Below are positions 6,873 to 15,609 of a stretch of DNA of 37,496 bases, one piece after another; the stretch's first letter is position 1, and every line of letters starts with the position of its first letter. The stretch covers positions 1-37,496 of the forward strand of contig JAHDWH010000033.1 of the NCBI GenBank assembly GCA_023384455.1. The letters run 5' to 3'. The DNA comes from Caldilineaceae bacterium. GTDB lineage: Bacteria; Chloroflexota; Anaerolineae; Caldilineales; Caldilineaceae. Below the pieces are notes generated by a model. That model searched no databases, was not told the origin of the DNA, and was given only the letters and a program-made list of their open reading frames with translations. A program made the position numbers and the translations under genes.

Positions 6873-8855
6873 ATGTCAAAACGAGTCAATCGACGTGAGT
6901 TTTTGGCGCTGTCCAGCGCCGGTGTCGCCGGGTTGCTGCTTGTTTCCTGTGTACCCCCTGCCACTACTACGTCTGCACCCACGGCAGCACCAGAGGCCGT
7001 CCAGATTATGGGCTTTCCTCGGTCCGAAACTGTGTTCGCCCAGCAGTTGACGGGACGCAATGCGACCCCCGCCAACTTCAACTCTTGGGCCGGTTGGAGG
7101 CAGCGGGATCGGGGCATGCAGCAGGTCATGCACGAGCAGTTGTGGATCGATGACTTCGAAGCAGGGGAGATCATCAATGCCCTGGCTTCTGAACCACCGA
7201 CATACAGTGCGGACTTCAAGACGATGACCATTAAGCTCCGCGAGGGGATGTTCTGGAGCGACGGTACCGAGATCACCGCCGACGACCTGGCATTCACCAT
7301 CGAGTTTGTCAAGGTGACTCCGGCCGCGGCGAATAATGCCAGCGTGGCCCGGCAGGTCGAGAGCGCCACTGCGGCGGATACATACACTGTGGTCATTGAG
7401 CTTAAGGCGCCAAACCCGCGATTCCACTTCGAGAACTTAGTCGATCTGTGGGGAAGCCTGTGGGTCATGCCCAAGCATGTGTTCGAGCAGTTCATGGTAG
7501 ATGGTACGGTTGACACGGATGCTTTCTTTGCCTTCGAGTACAACCCCCCTTTGAGCTCGGGTCCGTACGTGCTGCACAGCTTCGACCCGGCCGGCAACTG
7601 GACGGCGTGGGAGAAACGAGCTGACTGGGACAAGACCCCCACGGGGGTGCTGTTTGGCGAACCCAAGCCGCAGTACGTGGTATTTGTTGATTACGGGGAT
7701 TTCACAGCCCGGGTTATCAGCATGACACGCCATCAGGTCGATATGATCGATCTGGACCTCCCTGGTATCCGGGCGGTCATGAAGGCAGAACCCTCTGCCC
7801 GTGGCTACTACGCTGACCAGGATTTCCCGTGGATTCAGTCCAACCGGCACCCGGGCGTCGGTGGCGTGGTCTTCAACACCTTGAAGGCGCCGTTCGATAA
7901 CAAGGATGTACGTTGGGCGCTCACCCTGGCTATGGATCCCGTTTCCTACAACGTGACCGCCTTCGACGGTTGCGCGGCCATGAACCCGCTGCCCATCGTA
8001 GTCAATGGTCCCCAAATGCAGAAACCCTACATCGAACCGCTGGTGGCGTGGTTGACGGACTTCACCATTGACGTGGGCGGCGGTGAGATGGTCAAGGTCT
8101 GGGACCCCACTGCGCCCACCCGGTTGGTCGAAGAGGCCCGCGATCGGGGATTCACATTCCCCGATGACCCCGCCACGATCCAGGAGTCCTTTGGCTATGG
8201 TTCGTGGCAATACAACCCGGACGCGGCGGCCAAGCTGCTGAAGAAGGCCGGTTTCACCCAGGACGCGAATCAGGCGTGGCTTCTCCCCGACGGCACACCC
8301 TTCCGCTTTACCGTTTACACGCAAGACACTCCCGGCCGCTGGGCGTACCAAAATGCCCAGGCCGCCTACGTGGAATGGAAGCGGTTCGGGTTCGATGTGA
8401 ATTTTGAGGTGGGCGATCCCGGACAGCTCAGGATTGCTATGGGCCAATTTGATGTCGCCGGGGGGCAGACCCACGGCAGCAACTACCTGGAAACTCCCGA
8501 CCTCTTCAGGACCTTCACGTCCTTCAACACTGCTTATCTGGAGCCTGATCTGACCAAGCGCCAGTTCGGCCATTCCTCCCGTTGGACCAATCCCCGTGTG
8601 GATGAGATCCTCAATCAGATTCAGGTCACCAATCCCACCGATACCACCACACTCCAGCCACTGGGTCTGGAACTCCTGCAGATCTATATCCAGGAGATGC
8701 CAGGGATATCTGCCACTACTTCCCTGGATCCGTACGCCGTTTCTACCTACTATTGGACCGGCTGGCCCAGCGCTGAGAATCACTTCACCGTGCCATACCA
8801 CCACTATCCCAACTTCAAGTATCTGCTGACGTCCTTAGTGCCCACGGGTAATTAA
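6873..8855 (+). CDS. ABC substrate-binding lipoprotein, family 5 (dipeptide/oligosaccharide type)
   Basis: This 660-residue protein has a Tat signal (NRREFLALSS) and a lipobox ending LLLVSC near residue 28, so it is an exported lipoprotein. The body matches SBP_bac_5: FKTMTIKLREGMFWSDGTEI, then TADDLAFTIEFV, then NTLKAPFDNKDVRWALTLAM, all typical of DppA/OppA. A strong Shine-Dalgarno AGGAGGAAG precedes the ATG. The five-gene importer that follows is complete. In Thermotoga and relatives many proteins of this family bind oligosaccharides, and the isomerase/kinase neighbourhood suggests a sugar ligand here. The ligand cannot be told from sequence. Confidence 0.9.
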   Translation: MSKRVNRREFLALSSAGVAGLLLVSCVPPATTTSAPTAAPEAVQIMGFPRSETVFAQQLTGRNATPANFNSWAGWRQRDRGMQQVMHEQLWIDDFEAGEIINALASEPPTYSADFKTMTIKLREGMFWSDGTEITADDLAFTIEFVKVTPAAANNASVARQVESATAADTYTVVIELKAPNPRFHFENLVDLWGSLWVMPKHVFEQFMVDGTVDTDAFFAFEYNPPLSSGPYVLHSFDPAGNWTAWEKRADWDKTPTGVLFGEPKPQYVVFVDYGDFTARVISMTRHQVDMIDLDLPGIRAVMKAEPSARGYYADQDFPWIQSNRHPGVGGVVFNTLKAPFDNKDVRWALTLAMDPVSYNVTAFDGCAAMNPLPIVVNGPQMQKPYIEPLVAWLTDFTIDVGGGEMVKVWDPTAPTRLVEEARDRGFTFPDDPATIQESFGYGSWQYNPDAAAKLLKKAGFTQDANQAWLLPDGTPFRFTVYTQDTPGRWAYQNAQAAYVEWKRFGFDVNFEVGDPGQLRIAMGQFDVAGGQTHGSNYLETPDLFRTFTSFNTAYLEPDLTKRQFGHSSRWTNPRVDEILNQIQVTNPTDTTTLQPLGLELLQIYIQEMPGISATTSLDPYAVSTYYWTGWPSAENHFTVPYHHYPNFKYLLTSLVPTGN

Positions 8856-8873
8856 GGTAGACACCGCGAGAGA

Positions 8874-8907
8874 GCCTACGGGCAGGGGGAAATCCCTGCC
8901 CGTAGGC
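8874..8907 (+). terminator. Intercistronic hairpin after the SBP gene
   Basis: A perfect 14-bp stem (8874-8887 with 8894-8907) has a 6-nt loop, ggaaat. No T-run follows, so it is more likely an mRNA-stabilising or partial-termination hairpin that keeps SBP levels above permease levels. Confidence 0.7.
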
Positions 8908-8941
8908 CTGCAACATACACGCCGACCCGAAAGGTGGAACA

Positions 8942-9949
8942 GTGAAATTTGCACGGCGCTATCTCATTCCGCGTCTCCTCCAATATGTGCTGGTGAATAT
9001 CCTGGGGATCACGATGGTTTTTATCCTGCCCCGACTGATGCCCATCGGCCCTGTGGAGAAAGCAGTGGCCCAAATCGAGACCCGGGGTGCGTACACCGAT
9101 CCGAAAGCGGCTGAGGAGACCATCCAGGCGTTGAAAGAGATGTATGGGCTGGACCAGCCATTATTGGCACAATATGGCACATTCTGGCGTAGGCTTTTCT
9201 CGTTCGATTTTGGGCCTTCTCTGGTCTCTTTCCCTACCCCGGTGACCCAATTGATCAGCGAGTCCCTGCCCTGGACGTTGGGGCTGCTCTTCACCACGAC
9301 GGTGCTGGTCTTCATTATCGGGAATCTATCGGGGGGGCTTGCCGGGTACTTCAGGCAGAACAGGATTCTGAAAGTAGTCGATGGCGTGTTCATGTTCCTG
9401 GCCCCAATGCCCTATTACATCGTGGCCCTGCTGCTCATCATCTTGTTTGCCTATATCGTGCCCATATTCCCGGTTGGGGGAGGGTATACCATCGGTGCGC
9501 CGATTGCCTTCACCTGGGATTTCATTGTGGACGTCCTGATTCACGCCTTTCTTCCCGCCCTCTCTTTGATCCTGTTAGGCGTGGCCGGAACCCATCAAAT
9601 CATGCGACTCATCGTCCAGAGTGTGATCGAAGAGGATTACGTACGCTACGCCAATATCGGGGCCGTCAACGAGGGGACGGTCTTTTCCAGATATGTGATG
9701 AGGAACGCTACCCTGCCCCAGATCACCCGGTTCGCCCTGGGCTTTTCCGGGCTATTCAGCGGTGCCCTGATCACGGAGGTCGTCTTTGCCTACCCCGGGA
9801 TAGGATTTCTGGCCTATCACGCCATTCGGGCCTCCGATTACAACGTGCTCATGGGCGTCACGACCCTTTCGATCTTCGCCCTCACAACCGGCACTTTGCT
9901 TATGGACCTGCTCAACCCATTGTTTGACCCCAGGATAAGGCTTACATGA
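8942..9949 (+). CDS. ABC permease, DppB/OppB type
   Basis: This 335-residue integral membrane protein starts at GTG with AAGGTGG five bases upstream. It has an N-terminal transmembrane helix (QYVLVNILGITMVFILPRLM) and a periplasmic segment with the family-typical KEMYGLDQPLLAQYGTFWR. The core helices follow, then an EAA-like coupling loop with YVRYANIGAVNEGTVFSRYV and RNATLPQITRFAL, and GALITEVVFAYPGIG near the C-terminus. It forms the transmembrane channel with the next permease. Length and order match DppB. Confidence 0.9.
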   Translation: MKFARRYLIPRLLQYVLVNILGITMVFILPRLMPIGPVEKAVAQIETRGAYTDPKAAEETIQALKEMYGLDQPLLAQYGTFWRRLFSFDFGPSLVSFPTPVTQLISESLPWTLGLLFTTTVLVFIIGNLSGGLAGYFRQNRILKVVDGVFMFLAPMPYYIVALLLIILFAYIVPIFPVGGGYTIGAPIAFTWDFIVDVLIHAFLPALSLILLGVAGTHQIMRLIVQSVIEEDYVRYANIGAVNEGTVFSRYVMRNATLPQITRFALGFSGLFSGALITEVVFAYPGIGFLAYHAIRASDYNVLMGVTTLSIFALTTGTLLMDLLNPLFDPRIRLT

Positions 9950-9965
9950 ATAGAAAATCTGCCAA

Positions 9966-10820
9966 ATGAAGACACTAAGAGCGCTTTTCAGGGATCGCCG
10001 GTTCGCTATCAGCGCAACCGTGATGTTCATATTGATCGTGCTGGCTTTGCTCTCGTTTTTTTCGCCCTACGACCCCACCGAATGGCGCGTTGTACCGCGT
10101 GACCGGCCACCGTCCGCAGAGTTTATCCTGGGGACGAGTTCCCAGGGCCAGGACGTGTTCTGGGTTCTGACATTTGCCATTCGTAACTCCCTCCTCCTGG
10201 CGATTTTGGCGGCGACCATATCCAGAACCATCGCGCTGACGGTTGGCCTGGTGTCCGGTTACAGTGGAGGCATTATCGACCGTGTGCTTATGTTTATCAA
10301 CGATGGCTTCATTGTGTTGCCGCTGTTATTGATCCTCATTTTGCTGGCGCTGCTGATCCAGGAGAATTTGAGCATCCCGACCATGGCATTGCTCTTCGGG
10401 GTCATGGGATGGGCGCTGGACGCCCGGTTCATACGGTCGCAAATCCTGAGCTTGCGGGAAAGGGAGTTCACCTATACCGCCATTCTCACAGGAGTCCCCA
10501 CCCTCAAATTGATTATGAACGAATACCTCCTCTTTGTTGTCCCTCTCACTATGGCGACGTTGATCGGCAACATGGCATGGGTGACAGGCATGGAAGTTAC
10601 ACTCGCTTATCTCGGTCTGACCGATGTGACCATCCCCACCCTGGGAACTATGCTCCAATTTGCCATCAACTACCAGGCAATACTCCTGGGGCTTTGGTGG
10701 TGGATCTTCACCCCAATCGGCGCTGCGGTCGCTCTTTTCTCGGCTTTGTACCTGCTTTCGCAGAGCATCAGCGATTTCCTCGACCCCAGAGCCCGCATCC
10801 AGCGGGTAGGTGCAAGGTAA
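9966..10820 (+). CDS. ABC permease, DppC/OppC type
   Basis: This 284-residue protein has an N-terminal transmembrane helix (ATVMFILIVLALLSFF) and then ILGTSSQGQDVFWVLTFAIR, the family's LGTDxxGRD-like motif. Core helices follow, including ATISRTIALTVGLVSGYSGG, with a coupling loop around ALDARFIRSQILSLREREFT. It ends with LLSQSISDFLDPRARIQRVG, the usual DppC tail. The ATG at 9966 is the first usable start after the dppB-like stop, 16 nt downstream. It partners the preceding permease. Confidence 0.9.
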   Translation: MKTLRALFRDRRFAISATVMFILIVLALLSFFSPYDPTEWRVVPRDRPPSAEFILGTSSQGQDVFWVLTFAIRNSLLLAILAATISRTIALTVGLVSGYSGGIIDRVLMFINDGFIVLPLLLILILLALLIQENLSIPTMALLFGVMGWALDARFIRSQILSLREREFTYTAILTGVPTLKLIMNEYLLFVVPLTMATLIGNMAWVTGMEVTLAYLGLTDVTIPTLGTMLQFAINYQAILLGLWWWIFTPIGAAVALFSALYLLSQSISDFLDPRARIQRVGAR

Positions 10821-10831
10821 GGAGACGCGCC

Positions 10832-11833
10832 ATGTCAGTAATCAAAATAGAACAACTGAAATCTTCCTACACCCTGGATATGTTCGGCGTTCAAAAGATC
10901 GTCCAGGCGGTCAATGGGGTCGATCTCGAGATTCAGGAAAACGAGGTTTATGGGGTTGCCGGGGAAAGTGGCAGCGGGAAGACGACCCTGGTGAAGACCC
11001 TGTTTGGAGACGTCCAGCCACCCTTGAGGCTGGTCAGCGGTAAGGTCTGGTACCGGGTCGACGGGCGGGAAGTGGACCTCTTCGCCATGAAACCGGAGGA
11101 AAGACGGAAATTTCGCTGGTCGTTCATCTCTTATGTACCCCAGAGCTCCATGAGCAGTCTCAACCCGGTCATCAAGCTGAAAAGGACTTTCATCGACTTC
11201 CTGGGGAGCCGGGTTCACCAGATGGGGAAACGCGAGATGATCGAGAGCGCCCGGCTACACCTGGTGGAGCTGGGGTTGCCGCCGAATGTTCTGGAGGTAT
11301 ATCCTCATCAACTCTCGGGGGGGATGCGCCAACGGGTGATGATCGCCCTGGCGTCGTTCCTCTCGCCACAGGTGATGATCGCGGACGAACCGGTGACGGC
11401 GCTGGATGTGGTTGTGCAGAGGGGGGTGCTCCAGCTCCTGATAGAGGTTCACGAGCAACAGAAGAATGCCCTGGTCTTCGTGACCCACGACATGGGCGTG
11501 TTGGCCAATATCGCGGACCGGGTTGGGATTATGTATGCGGGGAAGATTATCGAGGAAGCGAAGGTGGAGGCCATTTTTGATCATCCCCAGCACCCCTACA
11601 CCCAATACCTGATTAACTCCCTTCCCAAGTTCGGGGATAAGGAGAGGCGGGAGAGCGCGCCGGGGTCGCCTCCGTCGCTGGTGAACCTTCCGAGCGGGTG
11701 TGCGTTCCATGCGCGGTGTTCTTTTGCAAAGGATATTTGCAGACAAGAGGTACCGGTGTACAGGGCTGTGCGGGATCAACACAAGGTGGCATGCTGGATA
11801 GTTGAGGAGGATGGACATCGATACGATTCTTGA
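10832..11833 (+). CDS. ABC transporter ATPase, DppD/OppD type
   Basis: This 333-residue ATPase has Walker A GESGSGKTT, the Q-loop region SYVPQSSMSSLNP, signature LSGGMRQRVMIA, Walker B VMIADEP and H-loop FVTHD. The Opp/Dpp C-terminal extension carries the four cysteines of CAFHARCSFAKDIC...ACW, which in the family can form an iron-sulfur or metal site. The start at 10832 is chosen for its Shine-Dalgarno (TAAGGAG) and because MSVIKIEQLKSSYTL is the normal beginning. Longer upstream readings would overlap the permease out of frame. It works as a heterodimer with the next ATPase. Confidence 0.92.
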   Translation: MSVIKIEQLKSSYTLDMFGVQKIVQAVNGVDLEIQENEVYGVAGESGSGKTTLVKTLFGDVQPPLRLVSGKVWYRVDGREVDLFAMKPEERRKFRWSFISYVPQSSMSSLNPVIKLKRTFIDFLGSRVHQMGKREMIESARLHLVELGLPPNVLEVYPHQLSGGMRQRVMIALASFLSPQVMIADEPVTALDVVVQRGVLQLLIEVHEQQKNALVFVTHDMGVLANIADRVGIMYAGKIIEEAKVEAIFDHPQHPYTQYLINSLPKFGDKERRESAPGSPPSLVNLPSGCAFHARCSFAKDICRQEVPVYRAVRDQHKVACWIVEEDGHRYDS

Positions 11834-12782
11834 GCTTCATGACGTGACCAAGATCTTCCACATGGGCAATATGTTCTCCCGGCTCAGGATCACGGCCGTG
11901 GATCATGTCTCCCTCAGCGTAGGCGCTGGAGAGATCTTCGGACTGGCCGGGGAAAGTGGCTGTGGTAAGAGCACATTGGCCCGGATGATTCTGGGATTCG
12001 AGGAGCCAACCGGTGGAACGATCACCCACCGGAGCAAGGACGGACAGCCTATTACCGGGAAGAAAGTTTGGCGCACAGCCGGGGTGCAGGCGGTATTCCA
12101 AAACCCGTTTGAGACCTTCAATCCCTTGCGCCAGGTGGAACGCTATTTCTTCGAGACCGTACACTACTTTGGGCTTGCCGACAACCAGGACGATGCCCTG
12201 GAACGGATCGAATCGGTACTCGAGATGGTTGGCATGAGCTACGATGCGATTGCCGGTCGATACCCCAGCGAGTTTTCCGGTGGGCAGTTGCAGCGGGTTT
12301 CCATTGCCAGGTCGCTTTTGAGCGAACCTTCGCTGTTGATTGCGGATGAGCCGGTGTCTATGGTCGATGCCTCAATTCGGATGTCGATTATGAACCTGTT
12401 TCGGGATCTCGTCGATAACCTGGGATTGGGTGTCGTCTACATCACACATGACCTGGCCACGGCCCACTACGTCTGCGACCGCATAGCCACAATGTTCAGA
12501 GGGAACATTGTGGCAACGGGCGATGTGGACAAGGTCCTGATAGATCCCAAGCATCCGTACGTCAGACTCCTGCGGGAATGTATCCCGGAAGCGGATCCGC
12601 GGAAGCGCTGGGAGACCAAAGTGCAGCTTTCGGAGAGCGATGCAGAGGAGTACCTGCGGATAGGCTGCAAATTTGCGGGCAGGTGCCCCCAGGTAATGGA
12701 GATATGCAGACACGAGACACCGCAGGACATCGATGTTGATGGCGAGCTTGTCAAATGCCACCTGTTCCGGACTGATTCCTGA
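11811..12782 (+). CDS. ABC transporter ATPase, DppF/OppF type
   Basis: This 323-residue ATPase has Walker A GESGCGKST, AVFQNPFETFNP (Q-loop), signature FSGGQLQRVSIARSLL, Walker B LLIADEP and H-loop YITHD. The C-terminal cysteine motif is CKFAGRCPQVMEICRHETP. It overlaps the upstream ATPase by 23 bases. GAGGAGG directly abuts the ATG at 11811, unusually close for a ribosome site; TTG at 11802 is an alternative start. It completes the five-gene importer. Confidence 0.9.
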   Translation: MDIDTILELHDVTKIFHMGNMFSRLRITAVDHVSLSVGAGEIFGLAGESGCGKSTLARMILGFEEPTGGTITHRSKDGQPITGKKVWRTAGVQAVFQNPFETFNPLRQVERYFFETVHYFGLADNQDDALERIESVLEMVGMSYDAIAGRYPSEFSGGQLQRVSIARSLLSEPSLLIADEPVSMVDASIRMSIMNLFRDLVDNLGLGVVYITHDLATAHYVCDRIATMFRGNIVATGDVDKVLIDPKHPYVRLLRECIPEADPRKRWETKVQLSESDAEEYLRIGCKFAGRCPQVMEICRHETPQDIDVDGELVKCHLFRTDS

Positions 12783-12785
12783 AAT

Positions 12786-12819
12786 TACTCCCCCTGGAAA
12801 TGGGCCTTGCCTGGGAGTA
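12786..12819 (+). terminator. Hairpin just after the second ATPase gene
   Basis: tactccc (12786-12792) pairs with gggagta (12813-12819) four bases after the stop. The loop is 20 nt and no T-run follows, so it is a weak terminator candidate marking the end of the importer genes. Confidence 0.4.
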
Positions 12820-12879
12820 TAGCTGGCTATGCTGTTTGGCCTGTTCAGGCTGGAACTGAAGGCCGACGGTAAAACCGGT

Positions 12880-12990
12880 AATGGCTGCGCGTGACTGCTT
12901 GACGGCGAACCTCTGGCGGGAAGGCAGATACCGCTGCCAGCGAAAGCTGGGGAACGACACGCAGTTACGGTTATACGCCGAGAGTAGGAA
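12880..12990 (+). ncRNA. Candidate structured RNA in the 377-bp gap between two importers
   Basis: No gene is evident in 12783-13159. Several helices can be drawn. cgtgactgc (12890-12898) pairs with gcagttacg (12961-12969) over 9 bp with one G-U. ggcgaacc (12904-12911) pairs with ggtt-ata-cgcc (12969-12979) with a 3-nt bulge, giving a pseudoknot with the first helix apart from one shared base at 12969. Between them, ccagc-gaaa-gctgg is a GNRA-capped hairpin and ggcag-ataccg-ctgcc is another. It matches no riboswitch class I know. Chance folding is possible. Confidence 0.3.
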
Positions 12991-13159
12991 CGGAAGCGAA
13001 AGGGGGTGATAGAACGGAGAATAGTAGCGGACCGCCGTGAATGGTTGGACCGGGCCATTGACCCCACGCCATCCTTTCATCAGTTTATGTCTGTTGTGTT
13101 CTGGGCAGAATCGATCCTCAATCTCAAATAAATCACCAGTTGCTCGTAAGGAGACAACA

Positions 13160-14569
13160 ATGGCTACAAATCGAGAAATGTTGAGTCGTCGAGACTTTTT
13201 GCGCGGTGCCGCGTTGGTGGTGGGCGTAATGCCCATCGTCGCCGCTTGTGCCGCACCGGCAGCGCCTAGTGCCCCAGCCGCAGGGGCAGAGCCGGCACCG
13301 GCCGCAGCCGCAGCCCCAGCTGCAGCCGTCCAGGAGATCCGCCTCGCCGCTTGGGCTGATACTACGGACAGGACTGTGTATGAGAATATTGTCGACTATT
13401 TCGCCAAGACCCATACCGGTATGATCGCCACCATCGAACAGTATCCGGGCGGCCACTACGACAAGATCCAGGCCAACTTCGCAGGTGGCACGTCCGCTGA
13501 TGTGATCTACTTCCAGGGCTGGTCGTGGCAGCCGTTTGCCGACAAAGATCAGCTACTGGCCTTGGATGATTTTGTCGCCAGGGACAACTATGAATTCGCC
13601 TGGCCGGACACCCCCAATTACATCGACAACACCCAGTGGTATGGACAGCGCTACATGACCGTCGCCGACACAGGTTCGGTCGTCATGCTCTATAACAAAG
13701 ACTTGTTTGACAAGGCAGAGATCGCCTATCCGACCGCAGGGTGGACCTACGCCGACTTCCAGTACGCGGTCGAAAATATCAGTGGAGAGGAGGGGGGCGT
13801 CAAAACCTATGGGTATGCCCAGGCTGGCGGTTGGAACGGCACCTATCTGCGGTCATTGCACTGGATGCGCATGAACGGCGGCCTGGAGTGGGACACGATT
13901 GTCGAGCCTAAGGAATCGAAGTGGATGCAGGAAGAAATTCTGGCCGGCTTGCAGTACACTGTCGTGGATACGATCGCTAATGGATGGTGCCCAAGCCCGG
14001 CCACTATGCAGGGTGGTGGTGTGTCGGTAGCAACGGGCCGGGTAGCTATGGTCATGGAAGGCCCTTGGTATTTGTCCCAGCTCTATGGCCCGGACGCAGC
14101 GATCGAGGGGGGTGTCAGATTCGACGCCGTCGAACCGCCTGTGGGTTCCACCGGCCAGGACGAGACCATCGCCGAAGTTCACGGCTATGTGATCGCCAAG
14201 AGCACCAAAGTGGCCGATGCGGCCTGGGAACTACAGAAGGATATTATGTCGGAGGAGGGCCAGAAGCGTATCGCTGAGGGCGGGCGTATGTGCAGCACTC
14301 CCGAATTTATCGAGTCGCTCTGGGCACCCATCGCCCAGAAGACCTTCAACTTCGAGAATGCCAAAGCCTACGCCGATTCTATGCGTACGGGCCGCAATCC
14401 CATCATCTCCGGTGCCGGCGCCAACTACGACGCTGTGGCCGGACCCAGCACCCCCCTACAGGTTGCGTGGGATGCCATGCTGAACGGTGTCAGCGCCAAG
14501 GAGGCGATCGGCGAAGCGCAACCCCTGTTGCAGAAGATTCTGGACGACTATTGGGCCAAGAAAGGCTAG
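13160..14569 (+). CDS. Extracellular sugar-binding lipoprotein, family 1 (CUT1 type)
   Basis: This 469-residue protein has a Tat motif SRRDFLRGAA, a lipobox VAAC near residue 34, and a low-complexity Ala/Pro linker to about residue 62 that would tether the domain to the membrane. The body matches MalE/UgpB-like SBP_bac_1 proteins: GTSADVIYFQGW, VVMLYNKDLFDKAEIAYPT and VAMVMEGPWYLSQL, plus a C-terminal AWDAMLNG...LDDYW. The start at 13160 is preceded by GTAAGGAGACAACA, a clear ribosome site. It supplies substrate to the two downstream permeases. No ATPase gene accompanies them, so a shared MsmX-like ATPase encoded elsewhere is expected. Confidence 0.9.
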   Translation: MATNREMLSRRDFLRGAALVVGVMPIVAACAAPAAPSAPAAGAEPAPAAAAAPAAAVQEIRLAAWADTTDRTVYENIVDYFAKTHTGMIATIEQYPGGHYDKIQANFAGGTSADVIYFQGWSWQPFADKDQLLALDDFVARDNYEFAWPDTPNYIDNTQWYGQRYMTVADTGSVVMLYNKDLFDKAEIAYPTAGWTYADFQYAVENISGEEGGVKTYGYAQAGGWNGTYLRSLHWMRMNGGLEWDTIVEPKESKWMQEEILAGLQYTVVDTIANGWCPSPATMQGGGVSVATGRVAMVMEGPWYLSQLYGPDAAIEGGVRFDAVEPPVGSTGQDETIAEVHGYVIAKSTKVADAAWELQKDIMSEEGQKRIAEGGRMCSTPEFIESLWAPIAQKTFNFENAKAYADSMRTGRNPIISGAGANYDAVAGPSTPLQVAWDAMLNGVSAKEAIGEAQPLLQKILDDYWAKKG

Positions 14570-14583
14570 ACGTGGAAAGAGAG

Positions 14584-14621
14584 TTGGGCAGTGGTCCGCC
14601 CACAGGCGGGCCACTGCCCAA
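14584..14621 (+). terminator. Intercistronic hairpin after the CUT1 SBP gene
   Basis: A 17-bp stem with one G-U pair (14584-14600 with 14605-14621) has loop caca. It starts 14 nt after the SBP stop with no T-run behind it. Position and form match the hairpin at 8874-8907, consistent with differential expression of SBP over permease. Confidence 0.7.
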
Positions 14622-14679
14622 TCTATCCATATCTGACGGGTAGGATCTGTTGGGTTTGCTTATCCAGAAAGAGGCAACT

Positions 14680-15594
14680 ATGACAGCGCAGCCGCAAAAG
14701 CGTAAACGCCCTTCAGGGGTGCAGCTTGCCGAATGGCGTGATGGATGGCTATTTGCCACGCCGTTCCTCTTGGGGATCATCATTTTCTGGCTTGGTCCTA
14801 TGCTCTATTCATTGTTCCTGGTCACACAGGATTGGGATATGCTGGGGTCACCCCAGTTCGTCGGGCTGGCCAACATTACAAATGCTCTCGCCGACCCGCT
14901 GGTGGAGAAATCCCTCTACAACACGGCATACTACACCTTCATTGGTGTGCCTCTCCAATTGATTATCGCACTCCTGCTGGCGGTTGCGCTGAATCAGAAT
15001 TTGCGCGGCCAATCCGTCTACCGCACCATTTTCTATTTACCAGCTATCACCCCGGCAGTCGCTTTCGCTGTGGTTTGGATGCAGATATTCAATGCCGACT
15101 TCGGTGTTCTCAACAATATCCTGCGCGTGTTCGGCATACCAGGCATAAAATGGCTGTTCGACCCCGACATCGCCAAACCGGCCTTCATCCTGATGAGCCT
15201 GTGGACAGTTGGCCCACAGATGGTGATCTTCCTGGCAGGACTCCAGAGCGTACCGGTTGAGCTACTGGAAGCGGCCGAGATCGACGGCGCCAGCTCCTGG
15301 CAACGCTTCTGGGGCGTCGTTATGCCTATGCTCTCCCCCGTCGTCTTCTTCAATCTGATTATTGGAATTATCGGAAGTTTCTAGATATTCACGAATGCCT
15401 TCATTATGACCAACGGCGGTCCCCAGAATTCCACTCTGTTTGTGGTCCTGTATATCTACTTGAACGGGTTTCGTTTCTTCAAAATGGGCTATGCCGCAAC
15501 ACTGGCCTGGGTGCTCTTCTGGATCATCATGTTCTTTAGCTTTCTTCAGTTTACAGTCGCCAACCGTTGGGTCTACTATGAAGGCAAAGTCTAG
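14680..15594 (+). pseudogene. CUT1 sugar permease (MalF/UgpA type) interrupted by an in-frame TAG
   Basis: The ATG at 14680 (AAGAGG upstream) opens a permease with the expected N-terminus (WRDGWLFATPFLLGIIIFWL). The coupling loop EAAEIDGASSWQRFWGVVMP is followed by FFNLIIGIIGSF, then TAG at 15382-15384. The same frame continues without a shift as IFTNAFIMTNGGPQNSTLFV to 15594, ending WVYYEGKV, a normal family C-terminus. Family members usually have GSFQ or GSLQ then F at this position, so the TAG replaces a Gln codon and needs only CAG to TAG. Uninterrupted length would be 304 residues; the truncated product (234) loses the last transmembrane segment(s). A recent null mutation, a population variant or a sequencing error are all possible. 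Confidence 0.85.
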
Positions 15595-15609
15595 AAAGGC
15601 AGGCAAACC

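Noticed and set aside
12880..13020. Group II intron fragment
   Set aside because: Some words look vaguely similar, but there is no domain V hairpin, no intron-encoded reverse transcriptase and no 5' GTGYG boundary.
12780..13236. A gene on the minus strand across the gap between the two importers
   Set aside because: The open frames there show no family features, overlap the SBP start and lack a ribosome site; the stretch is better treated as non-coding.
14680..15594. Two separate short permease genes
   Set aside because: The frame does not shift across the TAG, and the two parts together give one normal permease, so a single interrupted gene is simpler.
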